The notes: generated by a model not told the origin, from the sequence alone. A DNA stretch of 64,000 nucleotides from Salvelinus alpinus (GCF_045679555.1 NC_092092.1:11904690-11968689); one strand, 5' to 3'; positions 1-15,500 are shown, numbered from the stretch's first letter. Program-made: numbers and translations.

Positions 1-210
1 AATGCAATGTGTTCCAGATAGAACACATAGAATGTAATGTGTTCCAGACAGTACAAATAGAATGTAATGTGTTCCAGGCAGTACAAATATAATGCAATGT
101 GTTCCAGATAGAACACATAGAATGCAATGTGTTCCAGACAGTACAAATAGAATGCAATGTGTTCCAGACAGTACAAATAGAATGCAGTGTGTTCCAGACA
201 GTACAAACAC
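1..210. repeat. 30-bp minisatellite, 7 copies, cut by the window edge
   Basis: Seven near-identical 30-bp units (aatgcaatgtgttccagaca + gtacaaatag, with variants) run from the first base to about 210. They lie in the intron downstream of the last visible col21a1 exon and probably continue beyond the window. Units differ at a few positions (t/c at the fifth base; gaacacatag versus gtacaaatag). Confidence 0.95.
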
Positions 211-324
211 ATTTTAAAATCTTATTTGACTAAAGGAAAAAGCTAGGCCTATGTTTATATTCTACTCTACTGTTTACCTGTACATACTGCACAGATTAAT
301 TGAGTCCTAAAGCCTATTTATTAC

Positions 325-514
325 CTTTCAAGCCAAGCATCCCAGGATGCCCAGGTCGACCTGGATGGCCTGGCTGTCCACTGGAACCAGGGTTCCCAGG
401 AAAGCCTGTAGATCCTTGGGGCCCAACCGGGCCTGGTGCCCCCGGAGTCCCATCCCTGGTCTGACAGTGGTCACAGTTACTCAGCTGCTGGTTACTGAGA
501 AGTAGTGAAGGCAT
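325..514 (-). CDS. col21a1: col21a1 exon 27: CDHC hinge and last visible helix segment
   Basis: 190 nt, starting [10 protein letters not shown] and SNCDHC, then GTPGAPG.. to GMLGLKG. The acceptor is gtggag; a better-looking AG (cccag) lies 5 nt upstream but would shift the frame. The donor is gtaata and the exon leaves in phase 1 (AAA G). No further exon is visible between 1 and 324, so the rest lies outside or has been displaced. Confidence 0.9.
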
Positions 515-3500
515 CTCCACTGGGATGAAAACACAATGGAGAGGGCTCAGATATAGGTGTACTATACAGAATACAGCAATGATCAAACATAATCAATACT
601 CACATCTAAGTACCTCTCTGCATATTTCCTGAATTATTTGCTTGGACATCTCCCTTCCCTGTGGAAATGTGACATGATTGATGGCATCATGCAAAATGTA
701 TGAGTCAATTAATACAAATGGCATAGACATTGATGGAACAGTGAACGATTGTTGTTGAAAAGTGACATGTTGAGTAGTTGTTGATGACCAAGGATGGTCA
801 GTGTACTGGTGATTGTACTGGTGAGGTACATACAGGTCTCCCCTCTAGTCCAGGTGGCCCAAGAGGGCCAACGTCCCCGCTCTGTCCTCGAGGCCCAGGC
901 GGGCCTGTCTGCCCAGATAGTCCTGGCTGGCCTTGGTGACCTCCCAGTCCCCTCTGACCGGGGTCTCCTGTTGTCCCTTTCTGGCTTCCACAAGAGCATA
1001 GTATAAGTACACACACACTGCTCTAGATGGTGATGTATGCTTGGCTATTCAGGGCTACAGCTACTTACAGTAGTCAATGACAAACTTACCTCTCCTTTTT
1101 GTCCCGATGAGCCATTAGAGCCCTGTCAATCAAAGTCATAATGGCTGATTATTAGTAATGTTCATTAATTATAATGTAATTGGAATTGAATGAGATGGAA
1201 ATACAACTAACTTCCATATCCTCTAGATGTGGATAAAGGGAAAACATGCTGTTTAAATTGATATTGTCAATGGAAAAGTGATCGTCAGAAGTCAATTTGA
1301 GAGTTGTTCTGATACTTCCAAATTCACAATCCAATTTCTGTACATGAATGTATTAGATCAGTGCTAGTCTATAATATGAAATAAATACATTGTGACAAGA
1401 GGAAAATATTCACATTTACAAATTATTTAGGCTATTGAAGAACCACTATAATGTGGTGAGAAAGGTTTCTGTAGCACTATAATGTGGTGAGAAAAGTCTA
1501 CTGTAGCACTTGCAAGCAGTAAATATTATGTAACTGGGCTTCCGAGGCCACTGGACAATCAACTGTCCAATTGGTCAAAATGCTCTTGTATAGCCATTAT
1601 AGAATTCATTCATTATTGTAAAAAATGTTTTTGATGTAATCATAGGAAGGGGAACTTACATGATTCCCTGGAATTCCCATATCTCCCTTTTCACCTCTCA
1701 ATCCCTGTAGAGAAAATTAAACTAGCAATTATGGTTTTTGTTTTTAGTCATTCTGTTTGTGATTAAATGTAAGGTCTTCAGTAATCAAATTAGTGAGATT
1801 TTACAAGAAGGTTGTTGCTATGTCCATGACAGTCAGTTTAATGATATTTCCATCCAGAGACTTAGTACAAGTGACTTCTTAATTAACCGCAGTTCTGTGG
1901 TGACATTGTCATTTGACTCAATACGCTTCCTAGTTTCCCCCCAAAAGATCATAGCTGTCCCTGTTTTCCATTACTTTTGAATTAAGCGGTTGTTCAACAT
2001 GATTCCACTCTGGCTAAATGAAAGCAACCACATTTGGAAGGAGGTAGTGAGCCAAGCATCCGATTATACTTGAAGCAGTCTTTTGTACATGGAAAATGTA
2101 GCAACCTGTATATACAGTACCAGTCAAAGGTTTGGACACACCTACTCATTCAATGTTTTTTCTTTATTTTTTACTATTTTCTACATTGTAGAATAATACT
2201 GAAGATATCAAAACTCTAAAATAACACATGTGGAATCATGTAGTAACCAAAAAAGTGTTAAACAAATCAAAATATATTTTATATTTGAGATTCCTCAAAG
2301 TAGCCACCCTTTGCCTCGATGACAGATTTGCACACTTTTGGCATTCTCTCAACCAGCTTCATGAGGTAGTCACCTATAATGCATTTCAATTAACAGGTGT
2401 GCCTTGTTAAAAGTTAATTTGTGGAATTTCTTTCCTTCTTAATGCGTTTGAGCCAATAAGTTATGTTGTGACATGGTAGGGGTGGTATACAAAGGTATCC
2501 CTTTTGGTAAAAGACCAAGTCCATATTATGGCAAGAACAGCTCAAATAAGCAAAGAGAAAAGACAATCCATCATTACTTTAAGACATGAAGGTCAGTCAA
2601 TACAGAAAATGTAAATAACTTTGAAAGTTTCTTCAAGTGCAGTCGCAAAACTATCAAGCGCTATGATGAAACTGGCTCTCATGAGGACCGCCACAGGAAA
2701 GGAAGACCCAGAGTTACCTCTGCTGCAGAGGATAAGTTCATTAGAGTTACCAGCTTCAGAAATGGCAGCCCAAATAAATGCTTCACAGAGTTCAAGTAAC
2801 AGCCACATCTCAACATCAACTGTTCAGAGGAGCCTGCGTGAATCAGGCCTCCATAGTCGAATTGCTGCAAAGAAACCACAATTAAGGGACACCAATAAGA
2901 AGAAGAGACATGCTTGGGCCAAGAAACATGAGCAATGGACGTTAGACCGGTGGAAATCTGTCCTTTGGTCTGATGAGTCCAAATTTGAGATTTTTGGTTC
3001 CAACCGCTGTGTCTTTGTGAGACGGAGAGTAGGTGAACAGATGATCTCTGCATGTGTGATTCCCACCGTGAAGCATGGAGGAGGAGGTGTGATGGTGTGG
3101 GGGTGCTTTGCTTGTGACACTGTCTGTGATTTATTTAGAATTCAAGGCAAACTTAACCAGCATGGCTACCACAGCATTCTGCAGCGATACATCATCCCAT
3201 CTGGTTAGCGCTTAGTGGAACTATCATTTGTTTGTCAACAGGACAATGACCCAACACACCTCCAAGCTGTGTAAAGGCTATTTGACCAAGAAGGAGAGTG
3301 ATGGAGTGCTGCATCAGATGACCTGACCTCCGCAATCACCCGACTTCAACCCAATTGAGATGGTTTGGGGTGAGTTGGACCGCAGAGTGAAGGAAAAGCA
3401 TCCAACAAGTACTCAGCATATGTAGGAAGTCCTTTAAGACTGTTGGAAAAACATTCCAGGTGAAGCTGGTTGAGAGAATGCCAAGAGTGTGCAAAGCTGT

Positions 3501-6500
3501 TATCAAGGCAAAGGGTGGCTCCTTTGAAGAATCTAAAATATATTTTGATTTGTTTAACACTTTTTTGGTTACTATATGATTTCACATGTGTTATTTCATA
3601 GTTTTGATGTCTTTACTATTTTTCTACAATGTTGAAAATAGTAAAAATAAAGAAAAACCCTTGAATGGGTAGGTTTGTCCAAACTTTTGACTGGTACTGT
3701 ATGTTTCCCAAAGCAACCTCCGGTCCATAAGTCAAATGAAGGTTTCAATATGTTCATCAGTTACAGTATATTACATTTCATTTTGTTGCTGTTTACCATT
3801 ATTTGCTCTCTTGGACTGAACAGCATGGCAAAATATAACTAAACTATGCTTTAAATGTCTGGAATTCCATCTGAAATCCTCTGAGAGGACAGACGCTCCA
3901 TACAAAGAATCAAGGGCAGCTAATGGATTTGAATTGTCATCAGGAGTTATTAAATGTTGCGAATACCTCCCCTCCTCGTTCACCTGGATCTCCCCTTTGT
4001 CCCTGGTGAGATAGAAATTACACAACAATCACGTGTTATGATATTGTTACAATATTGTTACAATAGGAGAATACAGAGTTACAGTTACAAATGTTCAAAC
4101 TTCAGCTGCATCAAGTCCATGGAACATGCTATGGATATGCCAGATGACAGTATGTTAAACATTCTACAAGCCTCTTGTAGTGTTTCCCTGTTTTTTGAAA
4201 ATATATTTTGTTGTAAGATTGCAAGTTGTCCTGAAGTGGTAGAAATTAAACGAAAGGCAAACTAAAAAGTACTGTTTATGATACGGTAAGCTAGATGTAA
4301 TTGTCTCTAGGGTGGAAGTTCAAATAATGTCTGTGAAACAGTTCCTGTAAAAAATACTGTTATTGATCAATGATGTATTTTATTGCATTTGAGTAACCCT
4401 CACCTGTAAATTGCAGTCCTTGGGGTAATTTATTTATGTCATCCTATGAAAGGCTTGCTTGGAAGCTGTGGTATAAATTATTATTCTTTATTGAAGTTAA
4501 TGGAGGTAAATCTGGAAACACAGCTCACTATAAAGTAGTTTTCTGGCTCCTAATTCTTCATCAAAATGCAACGTCAGTGTTTTTCCTCGCTCATTAAATA
4601 AACAAAATGTGATCGGGATGGCAACACTGAAAACATTTGCAGAAAACATTCTTAATGCTTAATCCCAGCTCATTCGTACACTACGCCTCAGAAAAATAAA
4701 TAATTATACCAATTTCAAAAGAACCTATTTGAGCAGAACATTTAGTGAAAATTAGTATAATTGCTAATTCCAATAATTCCAATAATTGCTAAGTAGGTAA
4801 ATCCCTATTGAACAGTATAGACACAGTAATTTCACAGCAGTTAAGAGTGATTTTTTAGGAGACTGTCCTCTCCCTAATAACTACCTTAGGTCCTGTCAGG
4901 CCTGGCATTCCTGGGTGTCCTGGCTGACCTGTTCCACCATGGTCACCTGACTTGCCCTGGAATACCATTCATTCAATCAGCATTATACTGTACATGTACA
5001 TTTGAGTCATTTAGCAGACACTCTTATTACAGCGACTTACAAGTCTTAAGATAGCTGGGTGAGACAACCACATATCTGTACATAGTAAGAACCCACAGTA
5101 AGGACACTTTGTCTCTTAGATGTTCTGTAACTTACGTCGCACTGTAGGGGTTCATCAATGACTCACACAGCCCTCTTAAAACAAATCTAAATTACGGAAT
5201 CACCTTTACATTCATAATAGACACAATATCAACTGATATAAAACTTAAAATGTTGACCTCCTGTCCTGGAACCCCTGGTTGACCTGGAAGTCCACTTTCA
5301 CCTTTGCTGCCCTTTATTTGAGAAAAAATTATTAGTTGAAGGAGGTACTTCATAAAATACATAGAAGATGCTGATTTGTAAATACAATTCTGCTTGTAAA
5401 TCATGAAATACTGCTGTGAAAAAAAGGCATTGTTGAAAGGCATTGTTTCCACATTGGCAGAGACCACATTCAAGGTAAGTGCTGCATATGTCGGCTCAAT
5501 CAGAAATTACATTTAAATGTCAAGCGTGCTATTGTAACAGGGTTATATCGGTGATTCCCCTTGCCACTTTATTGTTAAGCCAATAGGTTTTTGGTTTTAG
5601 TTTTGTCTTGCCTTCACCTACTCAACATGGCATCTTATTGGCTGGTTTGCGTAGCTTGCTTACGAGGGGGGATGTTTCAGTTAGAATCGTCCCAGTGAAC
5701 AAGCACCAAACCAGCGGTAAGTTGTTGGTTGCAAAGCACTGTACGTCAAAAGTGATTTTTATACTCCCAAGTGATGATTTAAATGTACAATTTATATCAA
5801 TTTGTTTGTAAATGTTATTCGAACATCACACGTAAGATGCAGCGTTTTTTGGTGAATATTTGTCGTGCATTTTGTTGTAGAGAATAATACTAGCTAGCAA
5901 CTTACTGTGTCTGGTGGGGTGGTTCGTATATTTTGTACAGTGCGTGAGTGCAGAGTTGGATGGTGAGCCGTGCATTGCATGACGTGACATTTTGTGCTGT
6001 TTCTATCAGGTACATTGTTCAAAATATTATATTGTATATTGTAATTGTTGTATTATTTTGGTAACTACATTGCTCAGTGAACAAGCACCAAACCAGCGTG
6101 CGTGAGTGCAGAGTTGGATGGTGAGCCGTGCATTGCATGACGTGACATTTTGTGCTGTTTCTATCAGGTACATTGTTCAAAATATTATATTGTATATTGT
6201 AATTGTTGTATTATTTTGGTAACTACATTGCTCAGTGAACAAGCACCAAACCAGCGTGCGTGAGTGCAGAGTTGGATGGTGAGCCGTGCATTGCATGACG
6301 TGACATTTTGTGCTGTTTCTATCAGGTACATTGTTCAAAATATTATATTGTATATTGTAATTGTTGTATTATTTTGGTAACTACATTGCTCAGTGAACAA
6401 GCACCAAACCAGCGTGCGTGAGTGCAGAGTTGGATGGTGAGCCGTGCATTGCATGACGTGAAATTTTGTGCTGTTTCTATCAGAATAAAGCTCCATGACT

Positions 6501-9500
6501 GGTGCTACAAGTTGGAGTTCGTGTCGATGATTGATTGTACACAACGCAAGAAGAGTACTGTTACACTATTACATTATCTAGCGCTGATCAGATTTAAACC
6601 CAGCCCTAGTTTGTGTTTTTTCTTTTTCTAAACAAATATCCTCTCCCTAATAAATGCTGTTTGAAACTAGGACATTAATATGAAAACCCTGCTCATGTCC
6701 AGAAACTACTATTTCACTCCTGTGCCATTAACCAATAAACATTGACTCTTGTTAAACAGATATCAGCTAATGAAAAGTGATTGGGAGACAGAGAGTCGAG
6801 ACCAGAGTACCAGACCGCTTTTGATTTCCATCCCAAAATTCCACTGGCGAAGGCAATAGTAGTCAACTTGTATCACCATTTCATTTGGCGTCTCTAGTAT
6901 AACCATGGCACTGCTCTAAACAACATACTCGCTAGAAATTATATCACTGCAGAAAATGCTAACCCAAGCACTATATGCATCTACAATAATGCAGAGTTTT
7001 GTTGCATGTCTCGGTAGGCCTATACAGTGGCACTCTAACACGACTAGAGGAACGGATTTCACACACCAATAGACAAGGGCTGATATGCACAGCACAACTA
7101 TAAACCCTTTTAAGGACAGATGAGGTAATGTAGCCGGCAATATTTTGAATTTCATAACACTGCTCAATGTCATTAAGGGTTTTAAAGTTCCTCTGTGTGG
7201 TCATCACTGCCTCTAGTGGTGGTGTTGCAGGAGACGGGAGTAATTGAGATCTTCTGGCCAGAACACTCAAATTGGTCCAACACAGTACAGATGTAGGATC
7301 TTAATTTGTGCCAGTTTGCTACAGCAGGAAAATACCTATTAAACCAATTATAATTCATGGACATTTTTGTATGAGGTGATGGGTTTTTTGTTAGATTAAG
7401 TCTGAAATTTAAAGGTGGAAATGACAAACTTTAGAAGCCTTTTTTAAGTTAAAATACACTAAAAGTTAGCATTTTCTGCTGTGCAGGAACATTCTAAGCA
7501 ACAAAACAGTGATCAAATTAAGATCCTACATTTGTACCTGTATTGGTTCACATCATTTCAATGCTAATATGGTGTATTAAGGTATATGTTTGAGCAATCT
7601 TTACTACTACTATTGACTATATTTACACAAGTTATTGAGATGTTCTCAGCACCCCATGAAAAGTGCATTTTACTAGTTCTGCAAATAGTACTCACATGGA
7701 CATTGGGCAAAGGAAAATCGACATAATCCGTGATTGACATAATCCCATTGACAAGATGTTACATTTCTGGAAGAGAACAGAAACCACTGGTACCTTAGGT
7801 CCAGGTTGTCCCGATGATCCACGTTCACCAGGCAATCCATTGTCCCCCTAAATAAGAAAAACAAGACAACATCAGTTTCGATGTTCCCGGTATCTCTACA
7901 CATCTGTATTTGTATTTATTATGGATCATTGAGTATGTGTGGAAATTCCTTAGAACTTTGCTCCATACATATGTAAAATATACTACTGTAAGTGTGACCC
8001 TGAATACATTTGGACAAATTGAAACTGGATCTATTGGTGGCAGCCAACTTACAGATGTTCCAGTCGAACCTTTGGCTCCCTTCGGTCCTGGCAAACCATC
8101 TTCACCCTGTAATTATAGAATCATATAATTAATAACATTGGTAGTCACTTTTCTATGCTGTAATTTAACGCAGCAGTTGTTCAATTTGGAAATATTTTTT
8201 GCGAAGAAATACAAGTATAACAACTTCCCTGATTGATTGCATGTGTGCTCTTTCTCTCTGTCACTTATGACATCTTTATTAAACTTTATGTATTTCAATA
8301 TCAAAACTTGAACCATAGTTTATAAAAGTCTAATGTTATGGGGATAGGGTACTGGGTCCTCAGAGGACTTTTGAAAATGTACTTATTTGTGGGCAAGACT
8401 GAAGTCTTCAAATTCTAGTAATCCCGAAATAATTTGTGGATTTTCCAAAATCCATCACCCGCACTTATATTTTTGTCATTTAACAGATGCTAAAATCTTA
8501 TCCAGAGCGACTTACAAGAACAATTAGGGTTCAGTGCCTTGCTCAAGGGCACAGCGGCAGATCTTTCACCTAGTCGACTCAGGGATTCAAACCAACAATT
8601 TTACGGTTACTGGCCCAACACTTTAACGACTAGGCTTACTTTATTATATTCCTATTTATTTTAGTCTATACATTATAACAGTGCATGTAAACCATAGTTG
8701 AAAACAGTATAGTGTTCATAAATAGTTTTAGACATAAAATAAGGGAATGCCAAATAAAGTACAATAACATTATAGCCTTTCTTGCCAGCACAAAAGTTTG
8801 CTAAAAAAAAACTTGCCAGGAAGGAGATTGTGACTTTGAATCAATATTTAATGAAAATGTAATAGACAGTATGGGTACATCCTAATATAAGGACAGACCT
8901 TTATGAGAATAACAGGAGCTCACCTTAGTTCCACTCTGGCCCTCATTTCCAGGCACGCCAGGCATACCCTGGAAACAAAGACAGAGTATGTAGCTTACTC
9001 TATATGACAAAACACGATCACAATACACCGTGTGTTATGCATTACAATTGTTTTCAATATATTGATGAAAGACAGACAGGTCAGTGTCCTCCCCATCTAA
9101 CGCAGCTAACATACTGTATATGGTTCACAGATAGTTTTGTTTTCTTTCTTCTGAGAGTCTGGATTATTCACATATCAAATGTCTTTCCCCTGAGCTTCGC
9201 TGGCTCTATCAGACAGTGGGTTTAATAGCTTTCACAGGATGTTGTAAAAACAAACACAAATACCGCCCTAATGAAGAGAACAGTGGTACTAGATAGCATT
9301 GGGTATCACAATGAATGGACAGGCCGAATGTGGCTTGAAATCTCATTGCATTTATAATTCATCAGAGAGATTGTTGTACCAATCTATATAACATACAATA
9401 TGTGTGTGTTAACCCTTGGCGATCTCTTCATAACATGTTGATTGATTTTATATGAATAACTAGTTGACCCCTAACAAGGATAGACCTAATAGTACAAATA

Positions 9501-12500
9501 GGTTTGTTGTCCAATAAATATACTTCCTAAAGTTTGTATAGAAGAATATACACAACTTTATGTGGACCTATAAGTGTTCTCTGCACACAATAGTTTTCCC
9601 ACTAATCAGTCATTTCAACATGGAAAATGTATCTGGGACACCTCCCGAGTCTCATTCCGACAAAGTCTCAGACCTCAAAGCTCTTAAAGCCACAGTGTAT
9701 ATCTTGGTTTAAATGAATAGCAACACAGTCCCAAAAATATTACTCATTGAAAACAGCAATAGGTGTTTCAAATGCTTGAGGATATGTTCCATGAAGTGGA
9801 ATGGATGCATTCCATTTCCATGAAAGCTTGCCCATTTTGTCTGACCACTCAGTGTCAGAAATCAGGAGTTTAAAAGAAGAAGCATGTATGTAGTGAACAA
9901 ATATGCCATGTTTATGGAAGTACGAAATAAGGACTACTGCATTTAGTGATACCAAATATCTCTGAAAATTCACTGTGGTGTAACCCTGTGAACGATGAGA
10001 CCAAAAGGAGACTATTGCGTACAGGCCAAAGGTCAGATGACACATCATATTTAAGTAGTCCCAGAGATGACTGTATATCCTTTTTCAAGTATGATCTACA
10101 TTCATGGCTGTCCGCATATTATCTATTGAAAACATTTCCTCCTCTTCAAAGACTTTCGACAGACACATCTCTGTTACACTTCAAACAAAGAATGACGTTG
10201 AAGGTTAAGGATATGGATATGGGTGACATAGCAGGTCCTTAAGTAGTGGTTGGCGGCAAATGTAGAATAACCAACAATGTCAAATCCCAACCAGGGATTG
10301 TCACATCCTAAGCCAAATTCTGCATATTCCATTACACCTCACAGCATAAACTGATATATGTTTGGTAGTTGAGAGACAATATTTGTGGTTAATGGACAAA
10401 TGTGAAAAGTGCCTGGCGTTTAAAACCCTCCTGGGGACATAAATGGTCGTAAATAGTAAATCTGTTAGTTTGTGAATGTTTAGTTGAGTAAATAAACAGT
10501 TTATAATTGTTGAGCATATCCAACAAAACTACCTTGAAATGCCTCTTTAGTCAGTTTTTCATGATAAACGGGTACAGATGTTTGGAAAACGGCAGAGACT
10601 TTATCTTGAGGGGATTGTAAAGGAACATGGAAACATGGAAAATAACTCATCAAAAATCCTCCGATGCTGCAAATATATTAAAAGCTGTTCCCCAGACGAG
10701 GCTATTGACAATTAGCCACTTCAGTTAAGACACCATGAAAATCAAATCTATTTATGTAATGGCTGGAATGGAATTAATGGAACAGTATCAAACACATCAA
10801 ACATATGGAAACCACATGTTTGACTCCATTCCATATATGCCATTCCAGCCATGACAATGAGCCTGCCCTCCTATAGCTCGTCCAAACAGTCTTCTCTAAT
10901 CTGTTGGCATCTATCTGTTGGCTTTGGATAGGGCCTGAAAGTGGTTTTGGAGGGCCAATAGGGTCTGCTCATCCATCTAATCTAAAAACACCAATGACTC
11001 AAGGTGATGTCTTTCGGATACAACACTCTTGACTCTTATTGGTTATTCAAAATCCCATGACACTTGTCTCAAGAGTAAGGCTGGTAACCCAATCCTTTTA
11101 CCTATGCCATTATCAACACATCAGGTAAAATAAGTACCTAAATAGAAAAAATATAGAAAAAAGTCTCAAAATACAATAATTTTTATACACTAGCTTTGAG
11201 GGGGTTACAGGCAGATACAACTATTGTGTTATTTAGTCCATAAAGACATTGGATCATTGGATGTTCTGGCAAACCAAATGGCTTACAGCCCTGTGGAGCA
11301 ACTGACTCATCTAGAACATTGTAGTTCCACCACTCGGCTTGTGTGGCCAAATCTGCAGAGCTCCCAAGACTAATGGGGATGCACTTGTGTAAAACTATTT
11401 TTCAGATGTATTATTCTGTCCCCAAATGACTACAAAATGACTACATGAAGTCACCAAAGTATTGCCATAATAGGGTTTATATCCTGGGATGAACTAGAGG
11501 GAAACCACTCCAAATTTACTAGCTGTCAGAAATACTGTCATGATCCATGATGTCGGCTGTGATTCAAGTAGCTCCAGATGACCGAGTCTGTTTTGGATAT
11601 CCCCTGCTAAAGTCAAGGAACTCATTTTATTTGAGGGGGCGGAGGGCATTCTGGCATTGTTCATATTTCATAGAAACCCAAGCATACAAGAAAGTAGACC
11701 GTCTAGAGTGCATAGAATGTAGATTATAATCCATGGTTATAGAAAGAATAGAAATGTCCATGACTTACAGGATGGCCCTCCCTTCCGTCTAGACCAGGGA
11801 TGCCAGCTGCTCCAACCTCTCCCTATTGATGAAAATAATGCATCAGAATATCATTAACACAGACATCATGCTTGATGATTCAGTGTACCGGCTACAGGTA
11901 CAGTTCAAAAGAGATAGCAGCACCCCACCACGAATTTGCTCATTGGATACTGTTGAATCTATCTTTGTTACATAAAGTTAACAGCAGAGGCGGCAGGTAG
12001 CCCAGCGGTTAACGTTGTGGGCCCAGTAACCGAAAGGATCCCCAAGCCAACTGGGTGAAAAATATGCCGATGCACCCTTGAGCAAGGCACTTAGCTGTAA
12101 GTCACTCTGGATAAGAGTGTCTGTAAAATTAGGTGTTAAATAAGGTGTCTGTACAGTGTCAGCTCTACATGTAATCCAGCTTGTCAAGCCATGATGAGGT
12201 GTTAAATAAGGTGTCTGTACAGTATCAGCTCTACATGTACAGTAACCCAGCTTGTCAAGCCATTATTTGCAACCAACTGGCAATCTAAAAACATCCAATG
12301 AGACACTACTTGTTCTATTTTCCACAGTGTAGAAGGGAAGAAACCAACTGTGAACATTTTGGAAGGTTCTACATGTGGAAGAAAAAATCATATAAATCCA
12401 GAAGTTATAACGCAGACACAACCACCTAGATGGTGATGAACTGCCGTTAAGATAATGAAAACCATGTGTCAGAAAAGCCTGAGCTGAGTAAGAACACAAG

Positions 12501-15500
12501 GAAACAATGGTGCTAACCCCCTTATAGATCACAATGTGTGCTAACAGCAATAATATATTTCCACTGTTGGGGAACTGCCAGACAACAGCAGCGTAACCCT
12601 TTGGTGGTTCAGTTCAGACCAACTACGACAAGTCAACCTTATGGTCAATTTTGTCATACGTCAATCCCATCCATCAGTGAGTTAACTTTCCTTTGTTTAG
12701 TCACATTGAAAACCAACCTTTTGACCGATTTGTCCTGAGACTCCGTTCTTTCCATCGCTTCCAGGTACACCCTGAGTTGAAGAATGGGAGAAAGAGATTT
12801 TTTCAAACTTAAAGCCATGTCAGTTCCTGGTTTGAGACCAGAGTATCTAAATTGTACATACTGGTACTCCTGGATGTCCTGCTGGCCCAGAGAATCCCCT
12901 GGCTCCTTTTTCTCCCTGAAATTGTCAAATCATCAAGATTACCAAGATTGATATTTCATATTTAGTCTTTTATTAGGATCCCCTTTAGCTGCTGCCAAGG
13001 CAGCCGCTACTCTTCCTAGGCTCCATACCGGAACCAAACAACACATCACAACAAAACGGTCTACATCATCAATAAAACAATACATCACACAATACCTTGG
13101 GTACTATATAAATTCACCCTTATCCATCATTACAACTGTACAATATAAAATGTACAATATTACAACAATATAATACTACAGTATATTGGCCAGAGGTCAA
13201 TATACTGTATACATTTGTCAATATGTTTGTCAACTTGAAAGCATAAGCAAGTGGCCAGTTAACTACTACCTAACCTATGCTGTTTACTTGGCAACGAATG
13301 TACATAACCGTGTGGTTAATAACAGTATTGGGATATTCTTACCACTTGGCCATCTTTGCCGGCAAGTCCTGATCCCCCTGAAAGACCCATAGAGCCCTGG
13401 GGAAAAAATAAGAAATTAAAGATAAGTTTAATAACAATTTATTACCATGCAACGCCCCTTGCCTACCTTTCTCTGAACACATTTGATTAAGATGAACAGT
13501 GAAATGCTTACTTACGGGCCCTTCCCAACAATGCAGAGAAATAGAGAAATAATAAAAAAGTAATAATAATAACAGTAACAATAAATAATGTACAGAGTCA
13601 ATGTCTATGTTCCTTACAATCTACAAATGTTTCATGTTCTTTTTAATTTCCTTTGGCCTGCTCTCATAGAATACAAGGTGTATTGTTTTATTAGATGTGG
13701 GATTCATGACATTCAGTTCACCAGCTGTTTATTTGCATTTAAGACGGTTCTATTAGGATAGTCCCGAGAGTGTATTTATCACTATGGATTACCAATAGCT
13801 TCCTTTTCTGTTCATAATTTGACCAAAATAATGAATCAATACAACATATGTCATCTGCCCAGGATGTAAGACATTTAGGGAGATGGATTACTGATTATAT
13901 ACAAATTAATTGAAAAACCTGGCTGATAATGTGCATGCAAAGAGTTGATATTATATAGAGATGTATACATTTGATAACCTTATTCAGTGAAACCAGTGTT
14001 ATGGTGTACCTTTTCACCTGCTTGACCCAATGGCCCAGGTAATCCTGGAACCCCTCTTTCACCCTGAAAAGACAAGAGATTTATACATAAAATGTGTGTC
14101 TGATAAAAGTGATTGTAGATTATTAGAAGTAGCTTTGATCAGTTGGTTGGAATACAAGCATTGGTTATAATGCTTGAAAGCGGGTCTTCTACAGTGTCAT
14201 AAAATAAACAATGCCGAATCGATAAAAAGTCATACTAATGCCCTTTTTTGACCTTCCTACCGAATCACCAGGCCGTCCTTGTTCTCCCTTGTTGCCATCA
14301 ACCCCGCGTCGCCCCTGAAAGAGAGAACAGAAAGAGCAGCTCCATTGATTTAACATCAAAAACACTACTCTGATCAAAACATAATTTGTTTTAAAATTCA
14401 GCTGATACCTCTGTCCCAGTTGGACCCTGTGGTCCAGGAATCCCTCGGTTACCAGGAACACCCTTCAATTTAAAAAGAGATGCGAATTCATGAGATATTT
14501 ACCCTTTTTATTAATGTTGCTCATAGATAAAACACATGAATCAGCTGTGTGTTCAATTAAATGATTCTCACTTAATGCGGCAATCAGCAGTTAAACATTA
14601 ACAAAGCGTGCTCCCAGCCTGTGTTTCGCTAAAACGTTGAGGGCTGGAGAAACGTAACCACGCTCAAATTCGTAGACAGAGCTATGGATGCAAGGACTGA
14701 CCATCCATTATATCAAAATTAAGGGTAACAATTTACTTTGACTACACAGCCATAAAGCATTCTTTATACTTCTATAAGCATTTCATGAACGTGTTATAAT
14801 AGGTCCCAAATGCATTATTAATTCAAGGTTAATGAAATATATCCATAGCATATCTATAGAGCCTTATCTATAGCGCCTTCATGTCTTCCTAGTCCGGTGT
14901 GGATCACTTGGTAGAGCACAGCACTTCCAACGCCAGGGTTGTGGGTTCGACTCCCATAGGGGACCAGCATGAAAATGTATGTACTCACTACTGTAAGTCG
15001 CTCTGGATAAGAGAGTCTGCTAAATGTAAAAAACTGTAAATGCTATACAAAATCTCATATTTAGGAATCTTTATAGATGTGTCATATGGTGGACTTTAGC
15101 CTTCATAGTTACATTTTCATTGACCTATGCATATTCTCACAAATTATTGACCTTAATTGATGGCATGTGTGTGCTGTGACTTTCTGTACTTAATTAACCA
15201 CCATCCTCCTGTGATTGGAGCATCCCTTAAACTACTGTCTCTCTTTCATTGTGGTCCACACCCTCTACCTCCTTTATAACCTGTGGTGCACCTGTGTTTG
15301 AGGTCGAGCGCGGTGAGTAAAAGACGCAAGTTGTTGGTCCCAAACAACAAAGGTTTGAGTTGCGTAGGTGTGGTTGAAGTTAGCTCATAGTGGCGTTCGT
15401 CCTAAAAATAGTTTTCCCTGCGTTCAGGGTTGTCGTCTATCGTTAGTTTTTTTGTAGTTCTTGCTCCAAGTGCCACACCCCGTGCCCGTGGTGATGGTGG

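Noticed and set aside
709..1014. Overlapping plus- and minus-strand frames over the collagen exon
   Set aside because: Shadows of exon 834-980. Only the frame with Gly at every third residue and proper splice sites is real.
9740..10242. Frames of 102 and 98 codons
   Set aside because: Overlap each other on opposite strands, have no recognisable motif, and lie in an intron.
14893..15035. tRNA gene, from A- and B-box-like motifs
   Set aside because: No acceptor stem, and followed by a SINE tail shared with other copies. The same applies to 8478, 11989, 26540, 27177 and 53973.
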